Assembly (NCBI RefSeq): GCF_029675105.1 | Contig: NZ_JAQQFV010000005.1 | Coordinates: 434,001 to 498,000 of the forward strand | Direction: 5' to 3' | Origin: Nocardia anocheti | GTDB taxonomy: Bacteria > Actinomycetota > Actinomycetes > Mycobacteriales > Mycobacteriaceae | DNA length: 64,000 bases | Part shown: piece by piece, positions 35,432 to 43,038 of the stretch | Position numbering within the stretch: the stretch's first letter is position 1 | Layout: every line of letters begins with the position of its first letter | Translations under genes and position numbers: made by a program | The notes under the pieces: generated by a model | Told to the model about the DNA's origin: nothing | Seen by the model: only the letters and a program-made list of their open reading frames with translations | The model's database searches: none

Positions 35432-36151
35432 ATGAACGCACCTATGCACCGCAGCTTTCTCGTAGTCGATGTCGAAAATTCCAGTGAGCTGGGCAATGTC
35501 GAGCTTGCTGCGATGCGCGCGACGCTCTACAGCGTGCTCGACGATGCGCTGACGGGGTCCGTCGCCGTCGTGGCCAAGGAGGACCGAGGCGACGGCTTCC
35601 TGCTCATCCTGGAAGCCTCGGTGCTGGATGTGCTCGATCGGTTGGTCGGCCAGCTGCTGGAGGGTGTCCACCAGCACAACGGCACGGTTGGTCCACTGGA
35701 CTGGCTGCGGATACGAATCGCGGCACATGAGGGCTATGTGCACCAGGGGCCGAACGGATGGTCGAGTGATGCGCTGACGGCTACCTTCCGCATGAACAAC
35801 TCCACTCTGGTGAAGGAAACCCTGAAAGGGGCCTCTCGGGCTGAGGCCGTGGTCGTGGTCTCCGACGCGGTATATCAGGGGATCGTGCGGCACAACTACC
35901 GGCCGACGGTGACTGCGACGGGGTATTGCAGCGCGGATATCCCTATCCAGGGTGATGCCCGGGTGTGGATCCGTGTGCCCGGCTATGCGGAGCCGCCGGT
36001 ACCTGTGCGTACGGACGCGGCGCCGCCGGCCGAGCAGACCGGACGGAAATCCATGCCCGGAGTCGACGGGGTGACCGCCAACAACATGTTCGTCGGCGAT
36101 GTGCACGCCCAGATGATCATCGGGCGAGACAACGTCAGCAGGCCGGCGTGA
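35432..36151 (+). CDS. Class III nucleotide-cyclase-like protein with C-terminal amyloid-like motif
   Basis: This 239-residue protein has a domain pattern matching class III cyclases: the first metal Asp13 in FLVVDVENSS, the second Asp54 in KEDRGDGFLLIL, then WLRIRIAAHEGYVHQGPNGW and SSDALTATFRM, where Arg120 corresponds to the catalytic Arg and the usual Asn is Thr. After a proline-rich linker (about 185-210) the C-terminus carries NNMFVGDVHAQMIIGRDN (residues 217-234), nearly repeated in the next protein. GGAGGAAT precedes the ATG. A role in making a cyclic nucleotide sensed by the upstream Crp protein is inferred. The GTGA overlap couples it to the NTPase. Confidence 0.7.
   Translation: MNAPMHRSFLVVDVENSSELGNVELAAMRATLYSVLDDALTGSVAVVAKEDRGDGFLLILEASVLDVLDRLVGQLLEGVHQHNGTVGPLDWLRIRIAAHEGYVHQGPNGWSSDALTATFRMNNSTLVKETLKGASRAEAVVVVSDAVYQGIVRHNYRPTVTATGYCSADIPIQGDARVWIRVPGYAEPPVPVRTDAAPPAEQTGRKSMPGVDGVTANNMFVGDVHAQMIIGRDNVSRPA
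36077..36133 (+). other. Coding segment for the C-terminal amyloid-like motif (cyclase-like protein)
   Basis: It encodes residues 216-234 of the cyclase-like protein, centred on FVGDVHAQMIIGRD. It aligns with the 36373-36435 segment of the next gene at the pattern N-[ML]-F-[VL]-G-x-V-[HQ]-x-x-x-[IL]-[IV]-G-R-D, 11 of 16 positions identical or conservative. Confidence 0.6.
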
Positions 36152-38307
36152 ACGAACCGAAGCCCGCAAGTCAGCCGAAGCCGGAGCCGCCAGCGGAAGG
36201 TCCGAACCGATCCGCGCCCGGAGAAGAAGCCGATGCTGGTCCAGCTGATGCGGGTTCGGAGGAGGAGAGTCACCGCGACCGGGTAGCGGCTGCTGCCAAT
36301 CGCCGTGACCCACGTTCCGCGTGGTGGGCACGGGTCGATGCGCTCAGTGAGTTGAGCGGGGACCAGCCGCTGGCGACCAACCTCTTCTTGGGCAGCGTGC
36401 AGGTCGGCACCCTGGTTGGTCGGGACAGTCATGTCGGCACAGTGAGCACCGGGTTGGTACCCAGTGGCGCGGTCTCGGCGAACTTGTTGGACGAGATCGC
36501 ACAGCAGTTCGTGGCTCCGCCGGTGTTCACGGAAATGCGCCGCAGGCTACGCGAGCAGGCACTGTTGCTCGTCCGGGCGCCGCAGGGATGGGGGCGGACA
36601 ACGGCCGCATTGCATGCGCTGCAGCTCGACACTTCCGCTGGTGTGCGAAAGCTCGGCCCCGACGTACAACTGCGGTCCCTCGATATCGAGTTCGTTCCGC
36701 ACTCGGGGTACTTGGGCGATGTCTTGGAGGTGGATCAGGTGCGGACCCTCCGCGAGTTCCATCTCGAGCAGTTGGCCCGACGTCTCCACGAGGCCGGATG
36801 TCGGTTGATCGTACTGCTGGACAGCAAGGCTCGGTTGTCGCCCGATGTCGAACCCTTCGTGCTGGACGGAGGTGACCCCACTGGGGCGCCGTCGATTGTC
36901 CGCCATCATCTCGACCGGAACGGCTGCCTGGAGATACTCGAGGATGCCGAGGCCGCATTACTCCTCGCGGAGATCACCGAGGATCGTCCCTCTGCGCGAG
37001 AAATCGCCGGTATCGCGGCGAAACTTGTCGATGCAGCGCACGGGAAGATAGACGTCGTTGAGATCAGGACGCAGCACTCAGCCTCGAGGGAGAGCGAATT
37101 CCAGCACTGGTTCTCGCAACTCGACAGCGAAACCCGGACGTTCGCTATCGCTCTCGCGGTTTTCAACGGAATGCCGGTGCACCTGGTGTCCAATGTCGGG
37201 CTGATGCTCGCGCAACGAATTCAACAAGAACAGTCTGTCGGTGAGGGCGAGCCGCAGCGATTGGTCTTCAGTAAGCGAACCTCCGACCTGCTCGCTGAAG
37301 CCGAGGCAACGCTGTGCGACTCGGACGAGGAGACCGAGTACGGTCGGATCTCGGTCCGAGCTGTGAAGTATCGGGACAGTGGACGACCTCGCCGTGTTCT
37401 CGAGCACGTCTTGCACGAATATCACGCCGCGCACCAATTGATTCGTGAGTGGCTCCGCGATCTCGGTGGGTATGCAGACCTGGATGTGTGTACGCGGGCC
37501 GGGGTAGCGATCGGATTTCTGTCCACCTTGGAGTTCGATCACGCACGACAGCTGGTCATCGAACCGTGGGCAGATAGCGGCGATGAGAACGAGCAGGCTG
37601 CTGCGATGGGTGCCCTCCAATTCCCGGCCCTGGTGCCCGGACTCCTGCCTTTGCTGGATCGCATGCTCACGGCATGGGTACGGCGCGAGCAGCCGCTCGC
37701 GCGGAAGTTGACGGCGATCGCGGTGTTGGGGAGCACGGTCGGCCAGCAGATGCCGGACCGCGCGATCGAGATACTGCGTGGGATGGCTCGGAGTAAGAAC
37801 TGGGCCGTTCAAGATGCGGTCGGCGACAGCATTATCCAGCTGTTTCTCGAGGGGGGTTTGACGGGACGAGTTCTCGGCGAGGTTCGGAAATGGACTGGGT
37901 CAGCGCATTACAGCGTTCGTGAGACCGGATTCTGGTGCGCTCTGCGGTTGAGTGTGTCCATGGACGTGGACACTTCGCGGGGCGCGGTGGCATGGCCGGT
38001 GATGGTATTTCTCGCCGATCTCTCGGAAAAGTACCGAAACGACGTGGTGGCCATCTTCTCCCGTTTGATGGATGCGCCGATCTTCATGCCTTTGGCATTC
38101 GACGAGCTGCGTCGCTGGGTCGATCTCGCCGAGAAAGATCGAGAACTTCGGGTGCCGCTGGGACGACTCTTGATCGACTTCGGGATGGCGACGCGAGACC
38201 TGGATACTCTGGCCTTTCAGCTACAGGACTGGCGTGAGGATCCTGACGGTCCGGTCGCTGCTGTCGACGACTTGTTGGTGATGCTCGATCAGAAGAGGGG
38301 AAACTGA
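36148..38307 (+). CDS. STAND-like P-loop NTPase with N-terminal signalling motif and helical-repeat C-terminus
   Basis: This 719-residue protein begins with a proline/glutamate-rich disordered tail (1-50), then the motif NLFLGSVQVGTLVGRD (78-93). A P-loop follows, LLVRAPQGWGRTT (140-152), in which the Walker A Lys is Arg150; the Walker B is RLIVLLD (219-225). After ~400 the sequence is helical: winged-helix-like, then HEAT/ARM-like repeats to the end (ALVPGLLPLLDRMLTAWVRR, QPLARKLTAIAVLGSTVGQQ). The architecture matches bacterial NLR/STAND sensors, where the repeats detect a trigger and the N-terminus recruits an effector. The GTG start overlaps the cyclase-like stop. GC content is visibly below the surroundings. 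Confidence 0.68.
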   Translation: MNEPKPASQPKPEPPAEGPNRSAPGEEADAGPADAGSEEESHRDRVAAAANRRDPRSAWWARVDALSELSGDQPLATNLFLGSVQVGTLVGRDSHVGTVSTGLVPSGAVSANLLDEIAQQFVAPPVFTEMRRRLREQALLLVRAPQGWGRTTAALHALQLDTSAGVRKLGPDVQLRSLDIEFVPHSGYLGDVLEVDQVRTLREFHLEQLARRLHEAGCRLIVLLDSKARLSPDVEPFVLDGGDPTGAPSIVRHHLDRNGCLEILEDAEAALLLAEITEDRPSAREIAGIAAKLVDAAHGKIDVVEIRTQHSASRESEFQHWFSQLDSETRTFAIALAVFNGMPVHLVSNVGLMLAQRIQQEQSVGEGEPQRLVFSKRTSDLLAEAEATLCDSDEETEYGRISVRAVKYRDSGRPRRVLEHVLHEYHAAHQLIREWLRDLGGYADLDVCTRAGVAIGFLSTLEFDHARQLVIEPWADSGDENEQAAAMGALQFPALVPGLLPLLDRMLTAWVRREQPLARKLTAIAVLGSTVGQQMPDRAIEILRGMARSKNWAVQDAVGDSIIQLFLEGGLTGRVLGEVRKWTGSAHYSVRETGFWCALRLSVSMDVDTSRGAVAWPVMVFLADLSEKYRNDVVAIFSRLMDAPIFMPLAFDELRRWVDLAEKDRELRVPLGRLLIDFGMATRDLDTLAFQLQDWREDPDGPVAAVDDLLVMLDQKRGN
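36373..36435 (+). other. Coding segment for the N-terminal amyloid-like motif (NTPase)
   Basis: It encodes residues 76-96 of the NTPase, centred on NLFLGSVQVGTLVGRD, partner of the motif at 36077-36133. Placement before the NTPase domain and at the partner's C-terminus is the layout of known amyloid-signalling NLR/effector pairs. Confidence 0.6.
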
Positions 38308-38308
38308 G

Positions 38309-39388
38309 ATGTTCACCGATGGACCGAGTCCTTTGATTCGCTACGTGGAGATGAATCGCACGTCCTGGAGGAGGTTTCGACCTGCCGCAGGCGGTCACCT
38401 CGTGGCAGTGTCGGTCGGCCGCGGCAGCGATCTGGCGGTCGCAGATCGCCGCCTCTCGGCAGCCGAGGCGTATTACAGTCCGCCGCTGGCCATGTACTGG
38501 GTGGACGTCGGGGTGCACCATGCGGTCGACAAGTTCGATCTCCCGACCGCCGAGGGGGTGTTCACCTTCGCCGCGGAAGCGGATTTGTCGTGGCGGATCA
38601 GCGATCCGGTGCGCGCGGTCGCGGATAGAACCTCCAGCGGGGAAGCGGTATACCGCCCGTTTCTCGCGCAGGAGTTCCGCCGATTGAGCAGAGATTTCGA
38701 TCCTGATCAGTTCGCCGAGGCGGAGAAATGCATCAACGAGCACCTCGGAGATCGCAGCTTCGAACTCACTTGTGGCGTAACGCTGCTGGGCTGCGCTGTG
38801 CGGCTGCGTCCGGGCGCAAGTACGCACACCCATCTTCGAGAAGCCGGGCTCGACAAGCGACGAGCGCAGCGTCGTGAAGCGGCACACAGCGCCTTGATGC
38901 ATTCGGCGGAACTTCATCGGGTCGAGGACGCCACGTTGCACGACCTGACGCGACAGAACAGGGCACACCGCCGGGAACTCACCGAACTGGAGCAGCAGCA
39001 TCAGCTGATCCTCGAGCAGCAGCGGATGAGCGTCTACGCGGATGCGTTGCAGACCGGTGAACTCGGCGTGCTCGCCCTCCGCCTGGCCACCAACAGAGAA
39101 GACGTGAACCAGGTCATCCAATTGATGATGGACCAGAAGAAGCTCGATTTCGATTCCGCTCGGTTGACGCTGAACGCGCTCCTGGAGCAGCGCTTGGTCA
39201 GCCGGAGAGATGTCCAAGACATCATGTCGCACGCAACCAAACTCGTTGCGGGACAGCTGAATCCTCGCGCGATGGTGGGTGCATCCGTACCTCCGAAGTC
39301 TCCTGAGCTGACCGCACTGGTGAAGCCGGCCGTAGAGGAGGCCGAGATCGTCGATGCGCCGGGTTCCAGCGGGGGTGATGGTGGCTAG
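38309..39388 (+). CDS. SPFH-like coiled-coil protein
   Basis: This 359-residue protein has a first half with an SPFH/Band-7-like strand pattern (LAMYWVDVGVHHAVDKFDLPTAEGVFTFAAEADLSWRISDP) without an obvious membrane helix. Residues ~175-240 are a charged helix (REAAHSALMHSAELHRVEDATLH ... ELTELEQQHQLILEQQRM) likely to coil, and ~240-300 a helical region. It starts one base after the NTPase stop codon region (TGAGATG), indicating tight coupling, and probably serves as a membrane scaffold for the system. The second SPFH-type protein in the window, it has little similarity to the first at 32694. Confidence 0.6.
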   Translation: MFTDGPSPLIRYVEMNRTSWRRFRPAAGGHLVAVSVGRGSDLAVADRRLSAAEAYYSPPLAMYWVDVGVHHAVDKFDLPTAEGVFTFAAEADLSWRISDPVRAVADRTSSGEAVYRPFLAQEFRRLSRDFDPDQFAEAEKCINEHLGDRSFELTCGVTLLGCAVRLRPGASTHTHLREAGLDKRRAQRREAAHSALMHSAELHRVEDATLHDLTRQNRAHRRELTELEQQHQLILEQQRMSVYADALQTGELGVLALRLATNREDVNQVIQLMMDQKKLDFDSARLTLNALLEQRLVSRRDVQDIMSHATKLVAGQLNPRAMVGASVPPKSPELTALVKPAVEEAEIVDAPGSSGGDGG

Positions 39389-39935
39389 CGCGGCCCCGTC
39401 CGGAAACGCGTTGACGGAGCTACCTCTCATCGGCGGCATACTCGGGGAGACGGATCGGCTCCTGCTCGATCTGGGTTACTCCGTCTGGTGGGCGCAGACC
39501 GTCGAGTTCATGATCCTGATGATCGTGCTCTTCGTGGCACTCACGACGTTGCTGGGCCGATTCGTGCCGTGGGTGAGCGATGCGCTGGTCCGCCGAGCGG
39601 ACCGCTTGGTCGCGCCGCTGCCAGCCCTTCTGCTGGCGCCGGAATGGGTGGCCACCACGCTGAAAGTCAGACTCGGTGGTACCCCCGGCCGCGTGGTGTA
39701 CGGATATGGTGACGGCGTGCTGCTTCTCGTCGACGGCGTGCAAGCGCTCCTGACCGGCGGATTGCGGATCCTCGGCGTGATCGGCCGGTTCGGCCGGCCG
39801 ATCACATGTCTTCTCATCGTCCTGGGATTTCTGTCGTGGAACAGCGGATCCTGTGTAGGTGGTGATCCGCAGACCTGTGTATCCCCTGCTCGGCACTGGA
39901 GCCAACAGCTCGACGATGCGGCCGCGCCTCGGTGA
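39378..39935 (+). CDS. Integral membrane protein of the NTPase gene cluster, unknown function
   Basis: This 185-residue protein has a strong helix TVEFMILMIVLFVALTTLLGRF, a middle amphipathic region (LVRRADRLVAPLPALLLAPEWV), then two closely spaced hydrophobic stretches (GVLLLVDGVQALLTGGLRILGVIG and ITCLLIVLGFLSW). The C-terminal tail carries two cysteines. It overlaps the SPFH-like gene by 11 bases, so it belongs to the same operon. A role as membrane anchor or pore is possible. ATG 39378 is chosen; GTG 39375 is one codon earlier. Confidence 0.6.
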   Translation: MVASAAPSGNALTELPLIGGILGETDRLLLDLGYSVWWAQTVEFMILMIVLFVALTTLLGRFVPWVSDALVRRADRLVAPLPALLLAPEWVATTLKVRLGGTPGRVVYGYGDGVLLLVDGVQALLTGGLRILGVIGRFGRPITCLLIVLGFLSWNSGSCVGGDPQTCVSPARHWSQQLDDAAAPR

Positions 39936-39945
39936 GGCCCGCCGA

Positions 39946-40428
39946 CTATCCCCACAGCGTTGCCAGCAACCAGACCACGAACACGACCACACTGACCGCG
40001 CTCCAGCGCAAAGCTACTGCGAACCGTCGGTACTTGCGTCTGGCGATCTCGGCGAGCGCGCCAGCCTGTCGCCAGGCATGGTCGGCGAGTGCCGGTGCGG
40101 GCGGGCGGTTACTGCCTTCCTCGGGAAAGGTCAGAAAGCAGAACCAGTTTCCCGCACCGGCTCCGCGAAGGTCCGGTCGTAATGTGACGCCGAGGTAGCC
40201 CATGCACACGATCAGGCTCGTTGACAGGACGATCGCTACCGCACCCGAGGTCGCGCTCATGCCGGTCCGGCCCACGGTGACCAACCCGGTCAGGGCGAAG
40301 CCGTTTGCGGTCAGCAGCAGTCCGGCCTTCGTGTCGGCGGCGAGGATGACCCGGTTGAACTCCGAGATCGTCCGGAGTGCGGTATTGAGATCGTCGACGC
40401 GGCCGAGTCTTTTCCTGGGAATTGTCAT
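39946..40428 (-). CDS. PycTM-like (Pycsar effector transmembrane) protein
   Basis: This 160-residue membrane protein contains the PycTM/DUF5706-type signature AADTKAGLLLTANGFALTGL in the first helix region, a second helix AVAIVLSTSLIVCMGYLGVTL and a C-terminal helix SAVSVVVFVVWLLATLWG, with a soluble loop between (REEGSN... region). PycTM proteins are membrane-disrupting effectors of Pycsar, activated by cyclic CMP/UMP made by a class III cyclase; here no cNMP-binding domain is attached. It converges on the membrane-protein gene with an 10-base gap, and the cyclase-like gene is on the other strand 4 kb away. Being on the opposite strand, it is not part of that operon, but the pairing is suggestive. 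Confidence 0.68.
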   Translation of the reverse strand: MTIPRKRLGRVDDLNTALRTISEFNRVILAADTKAGLLLTANGFALTGLVTVGRTGMSATSGAVAIVLSTSLIVCMGYLGVTLRPDLRGAGAGNWFCFLTFPEEGSNRPPAPALADHAWRQAGALAEIARRKYRRFAVALRWSAVSVVVFVVWLLATLWG

Positions 40429-40481
40429 GAGACCAGGGGACCATCGGGCTGAAACGGACTCCAGGTACTAAGACACAGTCG

Positions 40482-41054
40482 TCAGCGGAGGGCGATTTTC
40501 GAGCCGCCGGAGAACGCGGAGTCGTGCAGTTCGAGGGCGGCGGGGGTGGTTCCGGCGGGGACGTCGAAGACGACCACCACCTGAACCGAATTGCCGGGAT
40601 TGATCTCGGAGGTCATCGCGGAGTCCTCGTTGACATTGATTCCGGCCATGGTGTCGTTCTCGAACTCCCGGCCCTGGTCATCGATCAGCTTCTGGTTGTT
40701 CGCCCAGTAGGACTGCGCCTTGTTGCCGATGTTGGTGACCGTGAACTCGAATTTTCCGTCCCGCACCGTCGAACCCGCTGCCGCGACGTCGTTTTCGGGT
40801 TCCGGAGCGGAAGCGCCCGGAGCGGCGGGTGCCGCGGGTGCCGCAGTGGTGAACGTCGCCGCGACCTTGTCCTCGCTGTCGCTACCCGCCACCAGCGCGA
40901 GGCAGCCGCCGAATCCGCACAGCACGAATACCCCGACGATCGTCAAGATGATGACATTCGAGTTGCTCTTGCGCGGCGGAGGCGGCGGATAGCCGGGCCG
41001 CGGGCCGTACGGCGGCTGGGGATTCGAGGGCGGCGGGTACGGCGGTGTCGTCAA
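40482..41054 (-). CDS. Membrane-anchored protein with DUF4352-like domain
   Basis: This protein of about 190 residues has a proline/tyrosine-rich cytoplasmic tail (TTPPYPPPSNPQPPYGP), a single membrane helix (NVIILTIVGVFVLCGFGGCLALVAG), an Ala/Pro-rich linker and an extracytoplasmic DUF4352-like beta-sandwich (GKFEFTVTNIGNKAQSYW ... GREFENDTMAGINVNEDS ... NPGNSVQVVVVFDVP). Such proteins are common exported actinobacterial proteins of unknown role. TTG 41054 is chosen because GAAGGA lies 7 bases before it; the longer in-frame ATG at 41129 lacks a ribosome site and adds a low-complexity stretch. Confidence 0.7.
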   Translation of the reverse strand: MTTPPYPPPSNPQPPYGPRPGYPPPPPRKSNSNVIILTIVGVFVLCGFGGCLALVAGSDSEDKVAATFTTAAPAAPAAPGASAPEPENDVAAAGSTVRDGKFEFTVTNIGNKAQSYWANNQKLIDDQGREFENDTMAGINVNEDSAMTSEINPGNSVQVVVVFDVPAGTTPAALELHDSAFSGGSKIALR

Positions 41055-41194
41055 GTGTTGTTCCTTCGCTAGGTCTGCGCGGTTCCACGCGGAAGGATCA
41101 TCTCCGGTGATCGTGGAAGTGTTACGCATGTCACGAAGTTGCGAGGTTTATCCGCCGGGCCTCCGAATCCACTGGTAGTGGGTGGGTCTGGTCG

Positions 41195-41614
41195 TCAGTG
41201 GATGTCGTGGCCGGGGTGTTGGGTGTCGTAGGTGTGGCGGGATTCGGCGATGGTGTCGCGGTGGGCGAGGGACCAGGCGGCGAGGGCTTCGACGAGGTGG
41301 GTGAGGCTGGCGCCGGTGGGGGTGAGGCGGTAGTCGACCTGGGCGGGGACGGTGGGGTAGACGGTGCGGGTGAGCAGGCCGTCACGTTCGAGGCGGCGCA
41401 GGGTGAGGGTGAGCATGCGCTGGGAGATGCCGTGGATGCCGCGCTGGAGTTCGCGGAAGCGGCGGGGGCCGCGGGCCATTTCGACGATGACCAGGACCGA
41501 CCACTTGTCGCCGACACGGTCGAGGACGTCGCGGATGCCGCAGTCGGGGTGTTCGGGCAGGCCGCACGGGTCCAGGTCGGCGGGGTGGGTTACTGCGGTG
41601 TGCGTGGGTGACAT
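41195..41614 (-). CDS. HxlR-family transcriptional regulator
   Basis: This 139-residue winged-helix regulator has the conserved cysteine in ALDPCGLPEHPDCGIRDVLDRVGDKWSVLVI and the HxlR signature RFRELQRGIHGISQRMLTLTLRRLERDGLLTR. HxlR members sense aldehydes or redox stress. ATG 41614 has AAGG upstream. It is divergent from the NAD(P)-binding protein gene at 41701 and probably represses it; the 86-base interval holds a tandem 11-bp repeat. Confidence 0.88.
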   Translation of the reverse strand: MSPTHTAVTHPADLDPCGLPEHPDCGIRDVLDRVGDKWSVLVIVEMARGPRRFRELQRGIHGISQRMLTLTLRRLERDGLLTRTVYPTVPAQVDYRLTPTGASLTHLVEALAAWSLAHRDTIAESRHTYDTQHPGHDIH

Positions 41615-41630
41615 GAGAGTGCCTTCTTGT

Positions 41631-41652
41631 GGGCGGACGACGGGCGGACGAC
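41631..41652. repeat. Tandem 11-bp direct repeat between hxlR-like and SDR genes
   Basis: GGGCGGACGAC occurs twice back to back in the 86-base divergent promoter region. It could be an operator of the HxlR regulator, though HxlR sites are usually palindromic. Confidence 0.35.
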
Positions 41653-41700
41653 CATTCACTGTAGTTACCGAAGAGAACCACACGGGGAGAAGGCAATTCG

Positions 41701-42528
41701 ATGATCATGGTCACGGGCGCGCACGGTCAGCTCGGTTCGGGTGTTCTCGCGCGCTTGCGGGCGGACGGTGTCCCCGCGGTCGGCGGGAGCCGCACGGCCG
41801 CCACGGATATCCGGCCGCTCGACTTCGACGACCCGGAAACCCTCGACCTGCGCGACATCTCGACGCTGGTGCTGATCTCGGCCGGTTACGCCGAGGACGA
41901 TCAGGTGATCAGGCGGCATCGCGCGGTGATCGACGCGGCGGTGCGCGACGGGGTCGGGCACGTCGTCTACACCAGCCTGGCCGGTGTGGGCGACCACCTC
42001 GCTTTCGCCCTGGCCCATCGCGCCACCGAACGCCTGCTCACGGACAGCGGCCTGCCCTGGACCGTGCTGCGCAACGGTCTGTACGCGGAGCTGTTCGGTT
42101 CGTCGCTGCGGTGGGCGGACGCGGACACCGTCGAATCGGCGTTCGGAACGGGCGCCCTCGCGGCGGTGGCCCGGGCCGACCTCGCCGAGGCCGCGGCTGT
42201 CGTCGCCACGGCACCTGCCGCCCACGCGGGCCGGATCTACGAGCTCGTCGGCACCCCGATCACCGCCGACGCGGTGGCCGGAGAGCTGGGCGTCCGACAC
42301 CGTGACATCGATCTGGCCACCCTCCGCGCCGGGGCGCTCGCCACCGACGGCCTCCTACCGTTCCAGCCGCCGATGATCGCGTCCATCGCCACGGCCGTCC
42401 GCCACGGATTCCTCGCCACGCCCGGCCACGATCTGGAAGCACTGCTCGGCCGTCCGATCACCGACCCGCTGCCCGTCGCCGCCGAGACGGCCGCGCTCCT
42501 GCGTCCACCGGTGCCCGCGGTGCGGTGA
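41701..42528 (+). CDS. NmrA-like NAD(P)-binding oxidoreductase
   Basis: This 275-residue atypical short-chain dehydrogenase starts with the Rossmann glycine loop VTGAHGQLGSGVLARL. It has the SAGYAEDDQVIRRHRAVIDAAVRDGVGHVVYTSL segment and the conserved LPWTVLRNGLY typical of NmrA/QOR2-like proteins, which lack the YxxxK catalytic pair and often act as quinone reductases or redox sensors. AGAAGG precedes the ATG. It is divergent from an HxlR regulator, the usual partner of such genes. Confidence 0.86.
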   Translation: MIMVTGAHGQLGSGVLARLRADGVPAVGGSRTAATDIRPLDFDDPETLDLRDISTLVLISAGYAEDDQVIRRHRAVIDAAVRDGVGHVVYTSLAGVGDHLAFALAHRATERLLTDSGLPWTVLRNGLYAELFGSSLRWADADTVESAFGTGALAAVARADLAEAAAVVATAPAAHAGRIYELVGTPITADAVAGELGVRHRDIDLATLRAGALATDGLLPFQPPMIASIATAVRHGFLATPGHDLEALLGRPITDPLPVAAETAALLRPPVPAVR

Positions 42529-42618
42529 CCTGCCGGGCTCGTCTTGGGCCGTGCGCGACCCGTCATCGGCGATACTCGAGCGACTCGGGCGTGAAGCCCA
42601 TCGGACGAGAGGCGTGCG

Positions 42619-42999
42619 ATGACGGTTGTGGCGTTGATTTTTCTCGGCATCGCCGTGCTGTTGCACGGCTACATCTTCGTGATGGAGTCCCTGCAGTGGA
42701 CCAGTCCGCGTACCAGGGCGACCTTCGGGATCACCGCCGAGCAGGCCGAGGCCACCCGGGAGATGGCGTTCAATCAGGGCTTCTACAACCTGTTCCTGGC
42801 GGTGGTCGCGGCCGTCGGCATGGGCTTCACCGTCTTCGGTGACACCGGGATCGGTCTGGCGCTGGTGCTGGCGGGAGCGGGGTCGATGGTGGCGGCGGGG
42901 GTGGTGCTGCTGGTGTCCTCGCCGGACAAGGCGCGCGCCGCCCTGATCCAGCTGGTCCCCCCGCTGATCGGCTGCCTCGCCCTGGTGATCGCGCACTGA
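42619..42999 (+). CDS. DUF1304 family membrane protein
   Basis: This 126-residue protein has four membrane helices and the DUF1304 signature: ALIFLGIAVLLHGYIFVMESLQW, then AEATREMAFNQGFYNLFLAV, and LVLLVSSPDKARAALIQLVPP region at the C-terminus. The family is predicted to be a small membrane protein of unknown function. It lies alone 90 bases after the SDR gene and 40 bases before a TetR gene in the same direction. Confidence 0.85.
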   Translation: MTVVALIFLGIAVLLHGYIFVMESLQWTSPRTRATFGITAEQAEATREMAFNQGFYNLFLAVVAAVGMGFTVFGDTGIGLALVLAGAGSMVAAGVVLLVSSPDKARAALIQLVPPLIGCLALVIAH

Positions 43000-43038
43000 C
43001 CCGCTGTTAGGATCCGGCAGTCAGAATCCGACGAGCAG

